A model generated the notes under the pieces. It did not search any database, had not been told where the DNA came from, and saw only the letters and a list, made by a program, of their open reading frames with translations. The position numbers and the translations under genes are program-made. Below are positions 44,725-54,293 of a stretch of 64,000 nucleotides of DNA, one piece after another; the stretch's first letter is position 1, and every line of letters begins with the position of its first letter. This DNA is from Kurthia senegalensis. Its GTDB lineage: Bacteria; Bacillota; Bacilli; Bacillales_A; Planococcaceae. The stretch covers positions 952,001 to 1,016,000 of the forward strand of contig NZ_HE611064.1 of assembly GCF_000285595.1 (NCBI RefSeq). The letters are read 5' to 3'.

Positions 44725-45462
44725 TTATTTCCAAGTGAAGCCTTTTGACGCTAAGAAATCTTTCATATGCGGACGTTGTTGTTGCACGAGATAATCCGCC
44801 ATTTGACGTGTCCAATTTTCATTCTTTTGATTCGCATTTCGATTTAAATAATACGTATTTAATTCCTCATCATATTGCGTTAATAACGCATCGTATTTTT
44901 CAACGTCATAGCCATTTTCATGCACGATTGCATCGATTGGTAAACGTGGTTTCGAGTCATTCGTTTTCGTCGGCGTACCTAATGTCATCGCAAACATTGG
45001 GAAGACGTAATCCGGTAAGTTAAACAGTTCGCTAATTTCTGCAGCACCGCTACGAGCGCCTCCGATATAACAAATACCGTAGCCTTCTGATTCGGCTGCA
45101 ACGACGAAGTTTTGTGCGAATAAACCGACGTCATTCACACCTACTAAAATATTTTCAGCTGAATCTGCTGTAATGTCGATACCGTATTTTTGCCCCGCTA
45201 TTTGCAAACGTTTAAAGTCGACGCAAAATAGTAATGACGCACCTGCTGTTTTAAATTGGAATTCATTTTTTGAAAATTGACCGAGTTTTTGTTTTTTCTC
45301 CTCGTCTGTCACGTAAATAACACTGTATGCTTGAACGAAATGAGACGTTGCTGCCATCTGTGCAGTTTGTAGCATTTCGTACACTTTTTCTTTCGGAATT
45401 TCCTCACCTGTATATTTACGAACTGACGTATGCTTACGTAACAATTGTTGTGTTTCCTTCAT
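44725..45462 (-). CDS. NADPH-dependent nitroreductase/flavin reductase (NfrA/NfsA type)
   Basis: The protein has 245 residues. Features are the FMN-binding N-terminus RKHTSVRKYTGEEIP, QMAATSHFVQAYSVIYV, GYGICYIGGARSG, and the basic stretch TPTKTNDSKPRLP typical of the NfsA/FRP branch. It should reduce nitroaromatics, quinones or flavins with NADPH. ATG 45462 has AAGGAG about 10 nt upstream. It stands alone. Confidence 0.88.
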   Translation of the reverse strand: MKETQQLLRKHTSVRKYTGEEIPKEKVYEMLQTAQMAATSHFVQAYSVIYVTDEEKKQKLGQFSKNEFQFKTAGASLLFCVDFKRLQIAGQKYGIDITADSAENILVGVNDVGLFAQNFVVAAESEGYGICYIGGARSGAAEISELFNLPDYVFPMFAMTLGTPTKTNDSKPRLPIDAIVHENGYDVEKYDALLTQYDEELNTYYLNRNANQKNENWTRQMADYLVQQQRPHMKDFLASKGFTWK

Positions 45463-45557
45463 CAAAAACCAGCTCCTTATATGTAGTCTATTCAATCCAT
45501 TTAACTATAACGGATTTAGTAAAAAAATGGCTACTGAAAGCGTTTTTTTATTCGTAA

Positions 45558-45599
45558 AATTAAAAACACTTCGGCATCGATTGAATACCGAAGTGTTTC
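45558..45599 (-). terminator. Terminator of the 562-residue membrane protein gene
   Basis: AACACTTCGG / CCGAAGTGTT stem with a 13-nt loop and a T-rich tail on the minus strand. Confidence 0.75.
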
Positions 45600-45609
45600 G
45601 AACAAATGA

Positions 45610-47298
45610 TTATTTTTCTAATCCTTTAACGACTAACTCTTTTACTGGTAAAAAGACGTCCGCTGAATTAATGTATGTTACCGTCACGTCATCTTTTTCT
45701 TCCAAGTAAATAGCAAGAGGTGCCACTTCAGTCGATACGATGTAATTATCGCCGTTGTCTAATAAGAAAGAAACGTTCGTAAAGTCACCATTTTTTTCTT
45801 TGTACACACGTACGACTTTTCCTTTAACTGTTTTCTCTTCTGCTGTTGAAGAACCATTGACCGTACTTGAAGCGTTGCTTCTACTCAATACCGTTTTGTA
45901 TTGACGCAATGCTTCGTTCGCTGTCGCTCCTTGTACGGCAATTTCCGGATTTGCTGCAGAAACGACGTAGTAATTTTGTAAAAATCCGTTCGAATCTAAT
46001 ACAGGTACGAGCCAGCTCGCTTCTCCGTAGAAGTTATAAAGAAGTGGCATTGAGCCTTCCCATTTCTTCTCAACGAATTTTTTCTCTACGACTTGTAATG
46101 CCCCTTCAGAATCCATATACGACTCATCTTTATTACCTGTATAATACGTACCTTCACCCGTACGTGCATTCGTTAATGAATAGCCTAGCATCGAGTCGAC
46201 GCCTTCTTTCGGACTCGTAAAGTCTGTAAAGTAATACATATCGCCTTTTTCATCGAATACAGGACTTACATTTGCTTCTGTCCCTTCATCGGAAGGTAAT
46301 TTAATATCACGTTTACCGAAAATCGTATTAAAGAAGCCGTGTACGTATTTACCGAAGTAACTATTTTGAAGACTAACCGCTTCTGGTGAAACTGCACCAT
46401 CGATAAATGATGGAACGTCTTTCAATTTATAGTTTTCAATCTTCCCTGTTTTCGCTTGTACCATCACAATTCCGTTTGGTTCAAAACCATTACGTGCCGA
46501 AATAAATTCTCCGTACGTACGAATATAGTACGGTGTCCCATCATCATCTATTTCTAATTGCACATCGCCACTAAAAATAGCTGTCGGATTGTGCAAACGC
46601 ATATAACGTTCTACATTATTGTTTAAATAAGCAGACTCTGTATATTTCATCTCTTGTTTCACAAATTTAGCGTTCGCCGAAGAATCCGTCGCACTTAACA
46701 TAAAGTAACCTGGAGATGTGCCACCTTTCACCCATTTCCAGAAATCTGAAAACTCAACAGGTGCAATGTAGACGTACTCTCCATTCACTTTTTGAATTTG
46801 TAAATTACCAAGTTCATAGTAACTCGTATTCGGTACTTGGCTAAATGCTTTTTTCATTTTGTTACGTGCATATTTTGGTGGTACACTTGCTGGCGTTTTC
46901 GTTTCGTCAAACGCCTTCAACTCTGTTTTTGTTTCCATTTTTGCAGATTCAAATTTATCATTCGCATTAAATAACGGTGCAACGACTAAATAAATCGCAA
47001 ATAGCACGCTAAGTCCGGCAATTACCGCTTTTACTTTTCTTTCTACACCATTAGAGAATGTCACACCTACGATCGCCATAAGTAAAAATGCTGGCCACAT
47101 AGCTGTCCAATTTAAATCCATTTTTGTTACGTATAAAATAACCGCCAATACGATAAAGACGAAGATCCAAATGCCGATGAAAAAGAATACTTTAAACTTC
47201 CCTTTAAAATCGCCTTCTTTTGTTTTGCCACTTAGCGGAACGACTAAAATACCCGCTATAACAGCAAAAATCGCACAAATCATTAATGTGGTGCCCAT
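45610..47298 (-). CDS. Membrane protein with large extracytoplasmic domain, function unknown
   Basis: The protein has 562 residues. Four hydrophobic helices fill residues 1-115 (MICAIFAVIAGILVVP, VFFFIGIWIFVFIVLAVIL, AMWPAFLLMAIVGV, AVIAGLSVLFAIYLVVAPLF). The remaining 440 residues look soluble, rich in Tyr and charged residues (YYELGNLQIQKVNGEYVYIAPVEFSDFWKW, YMRLHNPTAIFSGDVQLEIDDDGTPYYIRTYG, FGKYVHGFFNTIFG), and end in a small beta-rich domain (TVKGKVVRVYKEKNGDFTNVSFLLDNGDNYIV). I know similar proteins only as uncharacterised Firmicute membrane proteins and cannot give a function. GGAGGG precedes ATG; it stands alone. Confidence 0.8.
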   Translation of the reverse strand: MGTTLMICAIFAVIAGILVVPLSGKTKEGDFKGKFKVFFFIGIWIFVFIVLAVILYVTKMDLNWTAMWPAFLLMAIVGVTFSNGVERKVKAVIAGLSVLFAIYLVVAPLFNANDKFESAKMETKTELKAFDETKTPASVPPKYARNKMKKAFSQVPNTSYYELGNLQIQKVNGEYVYIAPVEFSDFWKWVKGGTSPGYFMLSATDSSANAKFVKQEMKYTESAYLNNNVERYMRLHNPTAIFSGDVQLEIDDDGTPYYIRTYGEFISARNGFEPNGIVMVQAKTGKIENYKLKDVPSFIDGAVSPEAVSLQNSYFGKYVHGFFNTIFGKRDIKLPSDEGTEANVSPVFDEKGDMYYFTDFTSPKEGVDSMLGYSLTNARTGEGTYYTGNKDESYMDSEGALQVVEKKFVEKKWEGSMPLLYNFYGEASWLVPVLDSNGFLQNYYVVSAANPEIAVQGATANEALRQYKTVLSRSNASSTVNGSSTAEEKTVKGKVVRVYKEKNGDFTNVSFLLDNGDNYIVSTEVAPLAIYLEEKDDVTVTYINSADVFLPVKELVVKGLEK

Positions 47299-47417
47299 TT
47301 ATATCCCTCCTACTTCCCTTACTATGTTACTATACGTGACCTTACATAAAAAGTTTCAACCTTTCCTTGTACTGGGAATAAAGATATAAAATTGTTCGTT
47401 CATTGGAGGCAAAAAAT

Positions 47418-48065
47418 ATGATTTTATCCCTTATTGGATCCTGTCTATTCGCTGTCTACTCTATTTATTTTTTACCTGATGATTTAGCACCTGTTGCTCA
47501 ACAACTTTTCAAAACGATTCCGATTCTCTTACTCATTTTGTTCGTACAAAAAACGTACGAACAAACAAAACAGCAAAAAATGTATTTCATTTTATGTGCG
47601 CTCATTTTTCTAGCCATTGCCACAGCGACTTTTTCACATTTTATTTTAAGCATGGCACTATTCATCATTGCCCAATATTTTTTTATTCGTGCCTTTTTAA
47701 CTTTCCAATTAAAAAAGCCGAACACTGTCTTTCTCATCATCATCGTCATCGGTGCAGCTATTAGTATCGGCTGGATTGTGGGCAATATTTTAAAAGCTCA
47801 ATTGTATACGCTCGGCTTTTTAATTAGTAGCTATTTCGTTTTAACATTAACGCTTCTTTGGCTCTCTCTTTTCACTCGAAACTTCCTCATTATTAGCGCA
47901 ACGATTTGTTTTATTTGTGCCAACCTATTTTTTGCAATCGATCACTTTATTACAGAAGTTCCCACACTATCTTTATGGATGCTTCCACCGTACTACGTAT
48001 CGTGCATTTTATTTAGTTTAGTCGGCACAAAATATTTCGGATTACCAAATAAAGTGATAGAATAG
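47418..48065 (+). CDS. Polytopic membrane protein, YhhN/TMEM86-like
   Basis: The protein has 215 residues and seven or eight closely spaced helices with almost no soluble part. LFKTIPILLLILFVQ and the pattern of the later helices resemble the YhhN family, whose animal members are lysoplasmalogenases. The match is by layout and one motif, so I am only moderately sure. ATG 47418 has GGAGG 8 nt upstream; the frame opens 15 bp earlier. It precedes pepT by 74 bp on the same strand. Confidence 0.6.
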   Translation: MILSLIGSCLFAVYSIYFLPDDLAPVAQQLFKTIPILLLILFVQKTYEQTKQQKMYFILCALIFLAIATATFSHFILSMALFIIAQYFFIRAFLTFQLKKPNTVFLIIIVIGAAISIGWIVGNILKAQLYTLGFLISSYFVLTLTLLWLSLFTRNFLIISATICFICANLFFAIDHFITEVPTLSLWMLPPYYVSCILFSLVGTKYFGLPNKVIE

Positions 48066-48139
48066 CGTAAGAATAGTCTTTATATTTACAAAATTATGTC
48101 ATAAAGGCATATTCATCATTTATAGGAGGTTTTTTCACA

Positions 48140-49366
48140 ATGAAAGAAACAGTAATCGAACGCTTAGTACGCTATGCAAAAGTAGATACACAATCAAACG
48201 AAGCAAGCGAAACAACACCATCTACAGACAAACAATGGGATTTACTTCGCATGCTAGAACAAGAATTAAAAGAAATCGGCATGAGCGATGTAGCCGTAGA
48301 TGAAAATGGTTATTTATTCGCAACATTACCTGCAACATCTGATAAAAACATTCCGACGATTGGTTTCTTAGCACACGTAGATACTGCTACAGACTTCACA
48401 GGTACTGGCGTCAATCCTCAACGCGTAGACGCATACGATGGTGGCGACCTTCAATTAAATGATGATGTCGTACTTTCTCCAACTATGTCACCTGAGCTGA
48501 AAAATTACGTTGGTCAAACGTTGATTACGACAGACGGTACGACATTGCTTGGTGCAGACGATAAAGCCGGCATCGTTGAAATTATGACAGCGATGGAATA
48601 TTTACTAAACCATCCAGAAATTAAACACGGCGAATTACGTATCGGTTTCACACCAGATGAAGAAATCGGTCGTGGCCCTCATAAATTTGACGTTGCTCGT
48701 TTCAATGCAGATTACGCGTACACAATGGATGGCGGTCCACTTGGAGAACTTGAATATGAAAGCTTCAATGCAGCTTATGCAAAAGTAACGATAGTCGGCA
48801 CGAACGTACATCCAGGTTCAGCTAAAAACAAAATGGTGAACTCTATTACAGCTGCAATTAAATTCCAAGAAATGATGCCGAAAGATGCTGTACCTGAATT
48901 AACAGACGGTCGTGATGGCTTCATTCATTTAATGGAATTTGAAGGTTCTATCGAAAAAACATCATTAACATACATTATTCGTGACCACGATCGCGATCAA
49001 TTTGAAGCGAAAAAAGCACTCGTACAACAAGCAGCTGACGCGATTAAAGCCGAATACGGTGACCACGCTTTAACACTCGATATGGGCGACCAATATTACA
49101 ATATGGGCGATAAAATCGAACCGGTTAAACATATTGTAGATATCGCACATAAAGCGATGACCAATTTAGGTATTACACCAATCGTAAAACCAATCCGTGG
49201 TGGTACAGACGGTTCTCAACTTTCTTACATGGGTCTTCCAACACCGAATATTTTTGCTGGTGGCGAAAATATGCACGGTAAATATGAATACGTTTCAGCT
49301 GAAACGATGGTAAAAGCGACTGAAGTTATTTTAGAAATGGTCAAACTGTACGAACAACAAGCTTAA
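48140..49366 (+). CDS. pepT: Peptidase T (tripeptide aminopeptidase)
   Basis: The protein has 408 residues, the family's usual length. Zinc and catalytic motifs are [50 protein letters not shown] and the late [13 protein letters not shown]. PepT removes the N-terminal residue from tripeptides in the cytoplasm. GGAGG precedes ATG. A terminator follows. Confidence 0.95.
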   Translation: MKETVIERLVRYAKVDTQSNEASETTPSTDKQWDLLRMLEQELKEIGMSDVAVDENGYLFATLPATSDKNIPTIGFLAHVDTATDFTGTGVNPQRVDAYDGGDLQLNDDVVLSPTMSPELKNYVGQTLITTDGTTLLGADDKAGIVEIMTAMEYLLNHPEIKHGELRIGFTPDEEIGRGPHKFDVARFNADYAYTMDGGPLGELEYESFNAAYAKVTIVGTNVHPGSAKNKMVNSITAAIKFQEMMPKDAVPELTDGRDGFIHLMEFEGSIEKTSLTYIIRDHDRDQFEAKKALVQQAADAIKAEYGDHALTLDMGDQYYNMGDKIEPVKHIVDIAHKAMTNLGITPIVKPIRGGTDGSQLSYMGLPTPNIFAGGENMHGKYEYVSAETMVKATEVILEMVKLYEQQA

Positions 49367-49377
49367 GATTTTACGCA

Positions 49378-49413
49378 AAAAAGAGCCGTGAGCAATTCAC
49401 GACTCTTTTTTTA
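49378..49413 (+). terminator. Terminator of pepT
   Basis: AAAAGAGCCGTGA / TCACGACTCTTTT stem with one mismatch and a 5-nt loop, then T-run. Confidence 0.85.
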
Positions 49414-49487
49414 TTTCCGAAAAAAATGTACTAACCTATCTTTTTGTGTACAATAAAAATGTGATAATTCAGAAAAGGGAATATCCT

Positions 49488-49877
49488 ATGATAGAAATTG
49501 TACTCGGTATTTTAGCTGCACTCTTTTTTGCAGTCACTTTTATTTTAAATCACGAAATGGAAGTAGACGGTGGAAGTTGGTTATGGAGTGCTTCTCTACG
49601 TTATTTCTGTATGCTTTCTTTTTTTCTTGGCATCGTGTTACTACAAGGTCAATTGAAACTATTATATAACGAAATGAAAAAAGTCCCTGTCGCTTGGATC
49701 CGATGGAACTTCATTAGATTCGTATTATTTTATGCACCGCTTACGTTTGCGGCAGCTTACGGTGCAGGTTGGCTCGCCTCTGGGACGTGGCAGTTCACAA
49801 TTGTTGTGTGCTTTTTATTCGCACTACTTTTTTCATCCGTACGGCAACCGAAAAATGATGGAAATGTTCCTTCATAA
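49488..49877 (+). pseudogene. Truncated EmrE-like multidrug transporter (PF13536 type)
   Basis: The frame gives 129 residues that look like the first half of a ~300-residue drug/metabolite transporter: VLGILAALFFAVTFILNHEMEVDGGSWLWSASLRYF, then LFYAPLTFAAAYGAGWLASGTWQFTIV. After residue about 110 the similarity ends (FSSVRQPKNDGNVPS) and the frame stops, directly before a terminator-like hairpin (49903-49932). The second half is missing, so I call it a remnant. GGAATATCCT precedes ATG 49488. Confidence 0.6.
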
Positions 49878-49902
49878 GTTACTATACGATATTAGTAAAA
49901 AA

Positions 49903-49932
49903 GAAAGTTTCTTCTTATACAGAAACTTTCTT
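49903..49932 (+). terminator. Hairpin after the truncated transporter
   Basis: GAAAGTTTC / GAAACTTTC stem with a 10-nt loop; the T-run follows after a short gap (CGTTTTTTG). The stretch 49933-50110 holds no ORF; it includes AGAACG / CGTTCT ends about 33 nt apart that could fold weakly. Confidence 0.5.
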
Positions 49933-50116
49933 ACGTTTTTTGCATAAAAAAAGAACGCTTGGCTGGCGAAAACCTTGCGTCCTGGTGTCACGTTCTATTC
50001 GAAACTTTTGAGGGGGGTTAAGAATAGTTCGCTGATTAACTAAGTTTTGGAGAAAAGTAGCTAACCATTTTACTTCTCAAGTTGTACTGAAGAGAAGGAG
50101 TGTTTTTTCTTTATGT

Positions 50117-50135
50117 GATAATGATAATCGTTATC
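50117..50135 (+). promoter_or_regulatory. Fur box
   Basis: GATAATGATAATCGTTATC matches the 19-bp Fur consensus in 18 positions. It lies about 60 bp before the FhuF-like gene, which should therefore be repressed when iron is plentiful. Confidence 0.88.
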
Positions 50136-50197
50136 AATTGAATAGTCAATACATTTAATTAAATATTTTTTATTTTTTCAAAAAGGTGGTTTTCTCG

Positions 50198-50905
50198 ATG
50201 GCTTCTATGTCACCCAATCAGTTGATACAACTGCATTCATACAGTATTTACCCGAATGATTCATCCCATAAAATTTTCTCACTTAAAGATGTATTAAATG
50301 AGAATTTTAGTGATGACTTTATAAAAATAACGAAATTATTCAGTGAGAATGAACAAGATGTAATCACTCTTTCTTATTTCACAAAACGTTACGGTATGTT
50401 TATTGCGATGCAATTTTACATGCTTATCGTCTACGAAGAATGGTGGGACGGTACGCCCGACCAAATTCACTTCATTGCGAAAGATGAATTCGGTCGTCGT
50501 GCGCTAAGTATGACATTTGAAAATACTGAATGGGCGTATATGGACGATGCTCCGAAAGATGCCGTTCAAAAAATTTTACATGAACAATGTATGCCTGTCA
50601 TTCAAGCACTTCGAAACATTACATCCATTTCTCCACTACTCATTTGGGAAAATATATTCGGCTATATGTTATGGCATTTTCATACGCTCTCAATGGACCC
50701 GGTGACACATGATCTCGCTACTACGTATTTGAACTTGTTAGAAGATGATGCAACATGGGTAGGAATTAGTGAAACGTCTATTTGGCATCGTTATACAAAT
50801 GGTATGGCGCCGTCTCAATTAGTTCACGTTCCCGTCCGAAAAACATGTTGTTATTCAAAAGATATTCCAGGTTCAATGGCTTGCGGATTTTGCCCTTTAA
50901 AATAA
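50198..50905 (+). CDS. FhuF-like siderophore-iron reductase, [2Fe-2S] type
   Basis: The protein has 235 residues. The C-terminus carries the family's four-cysteine cluster site (KTCCYSKDIPGSMACGFCP: CC-x10-CxxC), which binds a [2Fe-2S] cluster in FhuF and reduces ferric siderophores after uptake. The body is alpha-helical (MFIAMQFYMLIVYEEWW, ISPLLIWENIFGYMLWHFHTL). ATG 50198 has AAGGTGG upstream; GTG 50186 lies inside that site. The Fur box upstream fits an iron-uptake role. No siderophore transporter or synthesis gene is adjacent. Confidence 0.85.
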   Translation: MASMSPNQLIQLHSYSIYPNDSSHKIFSLKDVLNENFSDDFIKITKLFSENEQDVITLSYFTKRYGMFIAMQFYMLIVYEEWWDGTPDQIHFIAKDEFGRRALSMTFENTEWAYMDDAPKDAVQKILHEQCMPVIQALRNITSISPLLIWENIFGYMLWHFHTLSMDPVTHDLATTYLNLLEDDATWVGISETSIWHRYTNGMAPSQLVHVPVRKTCCYSKDIPGSMACGFCPLK

Positions 50906-50950
50906 TGCCTGTTTACTTTTTTCCACTTTAGGAGTACACTAACAGTACAT

Positions 50951-50966
50951 TTTTCCTTAAGGAAAC
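50951..50966 (+). promoter_or_regulatory. MntR box
   Basis: TTTTCCTTAAGGAAAC matches the known MntR operator (TTTGCCTTAAGGAAAC) in 15 of 16 positions. It lies 42 bp before the Nramp transporter gene, implying manganese-dependent repression. Confidence 0.85.
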
Positions 50967-51007
50967 TTTTTATCACTAGAGAAATTAAAAAGGAGGGACG
51001 AAAATTT

Positions 51008-52294
51008 ATGTCACTTATGAAAATTCCCCTTTTTCGCCGTCACAGAACGACTTCTGCTGAAGCTGTACTGAATGGAGACGTAAAAGGATTTCGAAAAATA
51101 CTCCCTTTCCTCGGACCTGCTTTTATTGCAGCTGTTGCGTACATTGACCCGGGGAACTTTGCAACGAATATTACAGCTGGTTCTGAATATGGTTATCTCC
51201 TCCTTTGGGTTATTGTCGCATCCAATTTAATGGCTGTACTCATTCAATCCTTGTCTGCTAAACTCGGCATCGCAACGGGTAAAAACTTACCAGAAGTAGC
51301 GAGAGAAAACTTTTCTAAACCGACGACAATTATGCTTTGGATTCAAGCTGAACTCGTCATTATGGCGACCGACTTAGCTGAATTTATCGGTGCATCACTC
51401 GGCTTATATTTACTATTCAACATACCGATGATTTGGGCTGCACTCATTACAGCTGTTGGTTCTTTCGCTATTCTCGAACTACAAAGACGAGGTGTTAGAG
51501 CTTTTGAGGCGGGAATTTCTGCAATGGTCGTCATGGTCGTACTCGCTTTCGCTGTACAACTTTTCTTAGCATCCCCAAATGGTGTGGACGTACTAAGCGG
51601 TTTTGTCCCTAACTTTGACGGAGTAGATTCTATTTTATTAGCGACTGGTATTCTCGGTGCAACTGTAATGCCACATGCGATTTATTTACATTCATCTTTA
51701 ACACAAAACCGTGTTAAAGCGTCGACACCTGCTATCAAAAAACGCGTATTCCGCTTTGAATTTGTCGATATTTTAATTGCGATGTTCGTTGCAGGTGCTA
51801 TTAATATGGCGATGCTCATTATCGCTGCCGCTGTCTTTCATACACGTGGCCTCAATATCGAAGATTTAGACGTAGCGTACCAATCATTCCATGAGTTACT
51901 CGGTCCAGTTGCGGCTATTTCATTCGGACTCGGTTTATTAATTGCCGGTTTAGCAAGCTCTTCGGTCGGTACGTTGTCTGGCGATGTCGTTATGCAAGGT
52001 TTCATTAATAAACATATTCGTATTTACATTCGCCGTACGATTACGATGTTACCCCCACTTGCAATTATTTTCTTCGGCATTAACGCAACGAAAGCACTCG
52101 TTTGGAGCCAAGTCATCTTATCGTTCGGTATCGCCTTCGCCCTCATTCCACTCGTTCTCTTTACGAGCAATAAAAAAATTATGGGCGAACTCGTTAATCA
52201 TAAACTAACGACGATTTTAGGCTGGTTAATTTCTGCCTTGATCGTATTCCTTAACTTATATTTAATTTTCGAAACATTTTTCGCAAATAATTAA
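51008..52294 (+). CDS. mntH: Nramp-family manganese/divalent metal transporter
   Basis: The protein has 428 residues and 11 or so helices. Metal-site motifs are intact: DPGNFATNI in helix 1 and MPHAIYLHSSL in helix 6. MntH imports Mn2+ with protons. AAGGAGGG precedes ATG. Control by MntR follows from the operator just upstream. The gene follows a Fur-controlled gene but has its own promoter region. Confidence 0.93.
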   Translation: MSLMKIPLFRRHRTTSAEAVLNGDVKGFRKILPFLGPAFIAAVAYIDPGNFATNITAGSEYGYLLLWVIVASNLMAVLIQSLSAKLGIATGKNLPEVARENFSKPTTIMLWIQAELVIMATDLAEFIGASLGLYLLFNIPMIWAALITAVGSFAILELQRRGVRAFEAGISAMVVMVVLAFAVQLFLASPNGVDVLSGFVPNFDGVDSILLATGILGATVMPHAIYLHSSLTQNRVKASTPAIKKRVFRFEFVDILIAMFVAGAINMAMLIIAAAVFHTRGLNIEDLDVAYQSFHELLGPVAAISFGLGLLIAGLASSSVGTLSGDVVMQGFINKHIRIYIRRTITMLPPLAIIFFGINATKALVWSQVILSFGIAFALIPLVLFTSNKKIMGELVNHKLTTILGWLISALIVFLNLYLIFETFFANN

Positions 52295-52298
52295 ACAA

Positions 52299-52331
52299 AA
52301 AAGGAGCGATTCCTATCGCTCCTTTTTTATA
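52299..52331. terminator. Bidirectional terminator after mntH
   Basis: AAGGAGCGAT / ATCGCTCCTT stem (10 bp, 4-nt loop) with A6 before and T6 after. Confidence 0.9.
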
Positions 52332-52336
52332 TACGC

Positions 52337-53239
52337 TTATTTTTCAGTCGTCTTTTTTCCGCCGACAGATAAGTACACGACGAAAACAATCATTAAAATC
52401 ATGCCGACAATTTGCCACGTAAATAAAGTCGCATTTAACCAAACAATCGAAATAACCATCGCTGCAAGCGGCTCAAAACTAGAAAGTACACTCGTTTCTA
52501 CCGGTGTAATATACGTCATGCTTCCTAAAAATAAAACGTATGCTGCAGAACCTAAAATAATTAAGCCAACCATCATGAATACAATTTTCGGCTCAAGTAG
52601 TAAATGCCACTCATCCGATTGCCAAACGCGGCTACCGAGGGCTGCATATATACCGCTTAAAAGCGTTGCCCATGCGACAATTGTTAATACGCCAAATTCT
52701 TTCATTAAACGTGTCGGATAAAGCGTATAAAAAGCATATGTAAACCCTAATACGACACCCCAAACGAGTGCTTCGCTGCTTACGACGAGTGACTGCAATG
52801 AACCGTTCGTTAATAATAAAAACAAACCGAGTAGCGTGCCGATTATTCCAATCACTTGTGCAATAGGTGGCCACTTTTTATGTGCCAAACTAATAAAAAT
52901 AATGACGAAAATCGGTGCTAAAAATTGCAGTAACGTAGCAACAATCGCATTACTCACTTCAATCGTTTTCACGAAAGAATATTGTAAACCAAATAAACCG
53001 ATTAAACTAAATACGATTAATTGTGCGGACCAATTTTTTGATTTCCACGGTCTCATAATCGATTGATGGCTCATTTTTTGCATAATGAGCATTAAAATAC
53101 CTGCAATAATTAATCGTACGGAAAGCATGAACGATGCAGACATGTGTGCTTCGCTTCCTAACCATTCCATCATCGGACCGGTAGCTCCCCAAAGTGTTGC
53201 ACCACCGATAATCATGCTAATCCCTTTTAAACGATTCAC
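52337..53239 (-). CDS. EamA/DMT-family transporter
   Basis: The protein has 300 residues with ten helices in two EamA repeats. Typical parts are GGATLWGATGPMMEWLG at the start, LLQFLAPIFVIIFISL at the end of the first repeat and LSSFEPLAAMVISIVWL in the second. It probably exports amino acids or other metabolites; the substrate is not predictable. GTG 53239 has AAGGA 7 nt upstream, whereas the longer frame runs through the promoter region. Confidence 0.88.
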   Translation of the reverse strand: MNRLKGISMIIGGATLWGATGPMMEWLGSEAHMSASFMLSVRLIIAGILMLIMQKMSHQSIMRPWKSKNWSAQLIVFSLIGLFGLQYSFVKTIEVSNAIVATLLQFLAPIFVIIFISLAHKKWPPIAQVIGIIGTLLGLFLLLTNGSLQSLVVSSEALVWGVVLGFTYAFYTLYPTRLMKEFGVLTIVAWATLLSGIYAALGSRVWQSDEWHLLLEPKIVFMMVGLIILGSAAYVLFLGSMTYITPVETSVLSSFEPLAAMVISIVWLNATLFTWQIVGMILMIVFVVYLSVGGKKTTEK

Positions 53240-53303
53240 TTGAATTCCTTCCTTCTTTCCAAATTGAGACTTATTATAGCATGAATAGCATATTAAAAAA
53301 GAT

Positions 53304-53350
53304 ATAAAAAAAGTCGAACGTCTCAATCACATGCTCGTTCAACTTTTTCA
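53304..53350 (-). terminator. Terminator between the ribokinase and EamA genes
   Basis: AAAGTTGAACG / CGTTCGACTTT stem as read on the minus strand (one G-T pair), 13-nt loop, followed by T7. Confidence 0.7.
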
Positions 53351-53362
53351 TTCATTTCATTT

Positions 53363-54274
53363 TTAATATGCAAATTTATATTGATTCGTACGATACTTTT
53401 CAGGAATTTCAGGTTGTGCTCCTTTTTGTGTAACGACAAAACCCGCAACGTCCGATGCATATACAATCGCATCTTCTAATGCGAATCCTTCTAATAAAGC
53501 GACAGCAAGCGTACCACTAAACGCATCCCCTGCACCTGTCGTATCTACAGGAATCATTTTATTCGATGGCAATAAACCGTATTTATTTCCCGAGAAATAA
53601 TAAGACCCTTGCTTCCCTAATGTGACGATGACACAACCGACACCTTTTTCAATTAATTTTTGACAAGCAATATGTAATTCGTCTTCGTTAAATGGTATGC
53701 CAGATAAACTTTCAAGTTCAGTACGATTCGGTGTTAAGTAATCTACTTTTGAAAGCAATTGATCTGACAAGGCATGTGACGGTGCTGGATTGACGATAAT
53801 TTTCGTTTGACTACCGTGTGCAATTTCAATCGCTTTTTCGATTGCTGGCATCGGTATTTCTAATTGTAATAAAAGAAAATCACTTTCTTCTATAACGGTG
53901 CGTGATGCTTCAACTTGCTCGGCTGTCACGTTGTGATTAGCGCCCGCAAATAATAAAATAGCATTTTCCGCATCACTTGATAATTGAATAATAGCTTGTC
54001 CTGTCAAACCATCTTTTCTAATAGATGATGTGTCGATGCCATTACGTTGTAAATTCAAAAGCGCTTGTTCTCCGTACCCATCCGTTCCAACGCTACCGAT
54101 AAATGTGACATCTGCTCCTAATTGCGCAGCTGTCATCGCTTGATTCGCTCCTTTTCCTCCGAAAAAAAGATGATGATCTCGCGTTGAAATCGTTTGCCCC
54201 TCTTGTACAATTTCATCTACTTCATATACTAAATCTATATTAATACTACCTACTACCGCAATCTTACTAGACAT
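53363..54274 (-). CDS. rbsK: Ribokinase
   Basis: The protein has 303 residues with PfkB-family signatures: GSINIDLVYEV, GGKGANQAMTAAQLGA and the ATP/anion-hole motif DTTGAGDAFSG with the catalytic Asp. It phosphorylates ribose to ribose 5-phosphate. ATG 54274 has GAGGGGG 6 nt upstream. The gene starts 19 bp after the nucleoside hydrolase stop, so the pair converts nucleosides to free base and ribose 5-phosphate. Confidence 0.9.
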   Translation of the reverse strand: MSSKIAVVGSINIDLVYEVDEIVQEGQTISTRDHHLFFGGKGANQAMTAAQLGADVTFIGSVGTDGYGEQALLNLQRNGIDTSSIRKDGLTGQAIIQLSSDAENAILLFAGANHNVTAEQVEASRTVIEESDFLLLQLEIPMPAIEKAIEIAHGSQTKIIVNPAPSHALSDQLLSKVDYLTPNRTELESLSGIPFNEDELHIACQKLIEKGVGCVIVTLGKQGSYYFSGNKYGLLPSNKMIPVDTTGAGDAFSGTLAVALLEGFALEDAIVYASDVAGFVVTQKGAQPEIPEKYRTNQYKFAY

Positions 54275-54293
54275 CCTAATCCCCCTCAGTTTT

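Noticed and set aside
49946..50000. Region with AGAACG / CGTTCT ends and GC-rich middle as a small RNA or riboswitch.
   Set aside because: Only the outer six base pairs form convincingly; no known motif and no promoter seen.
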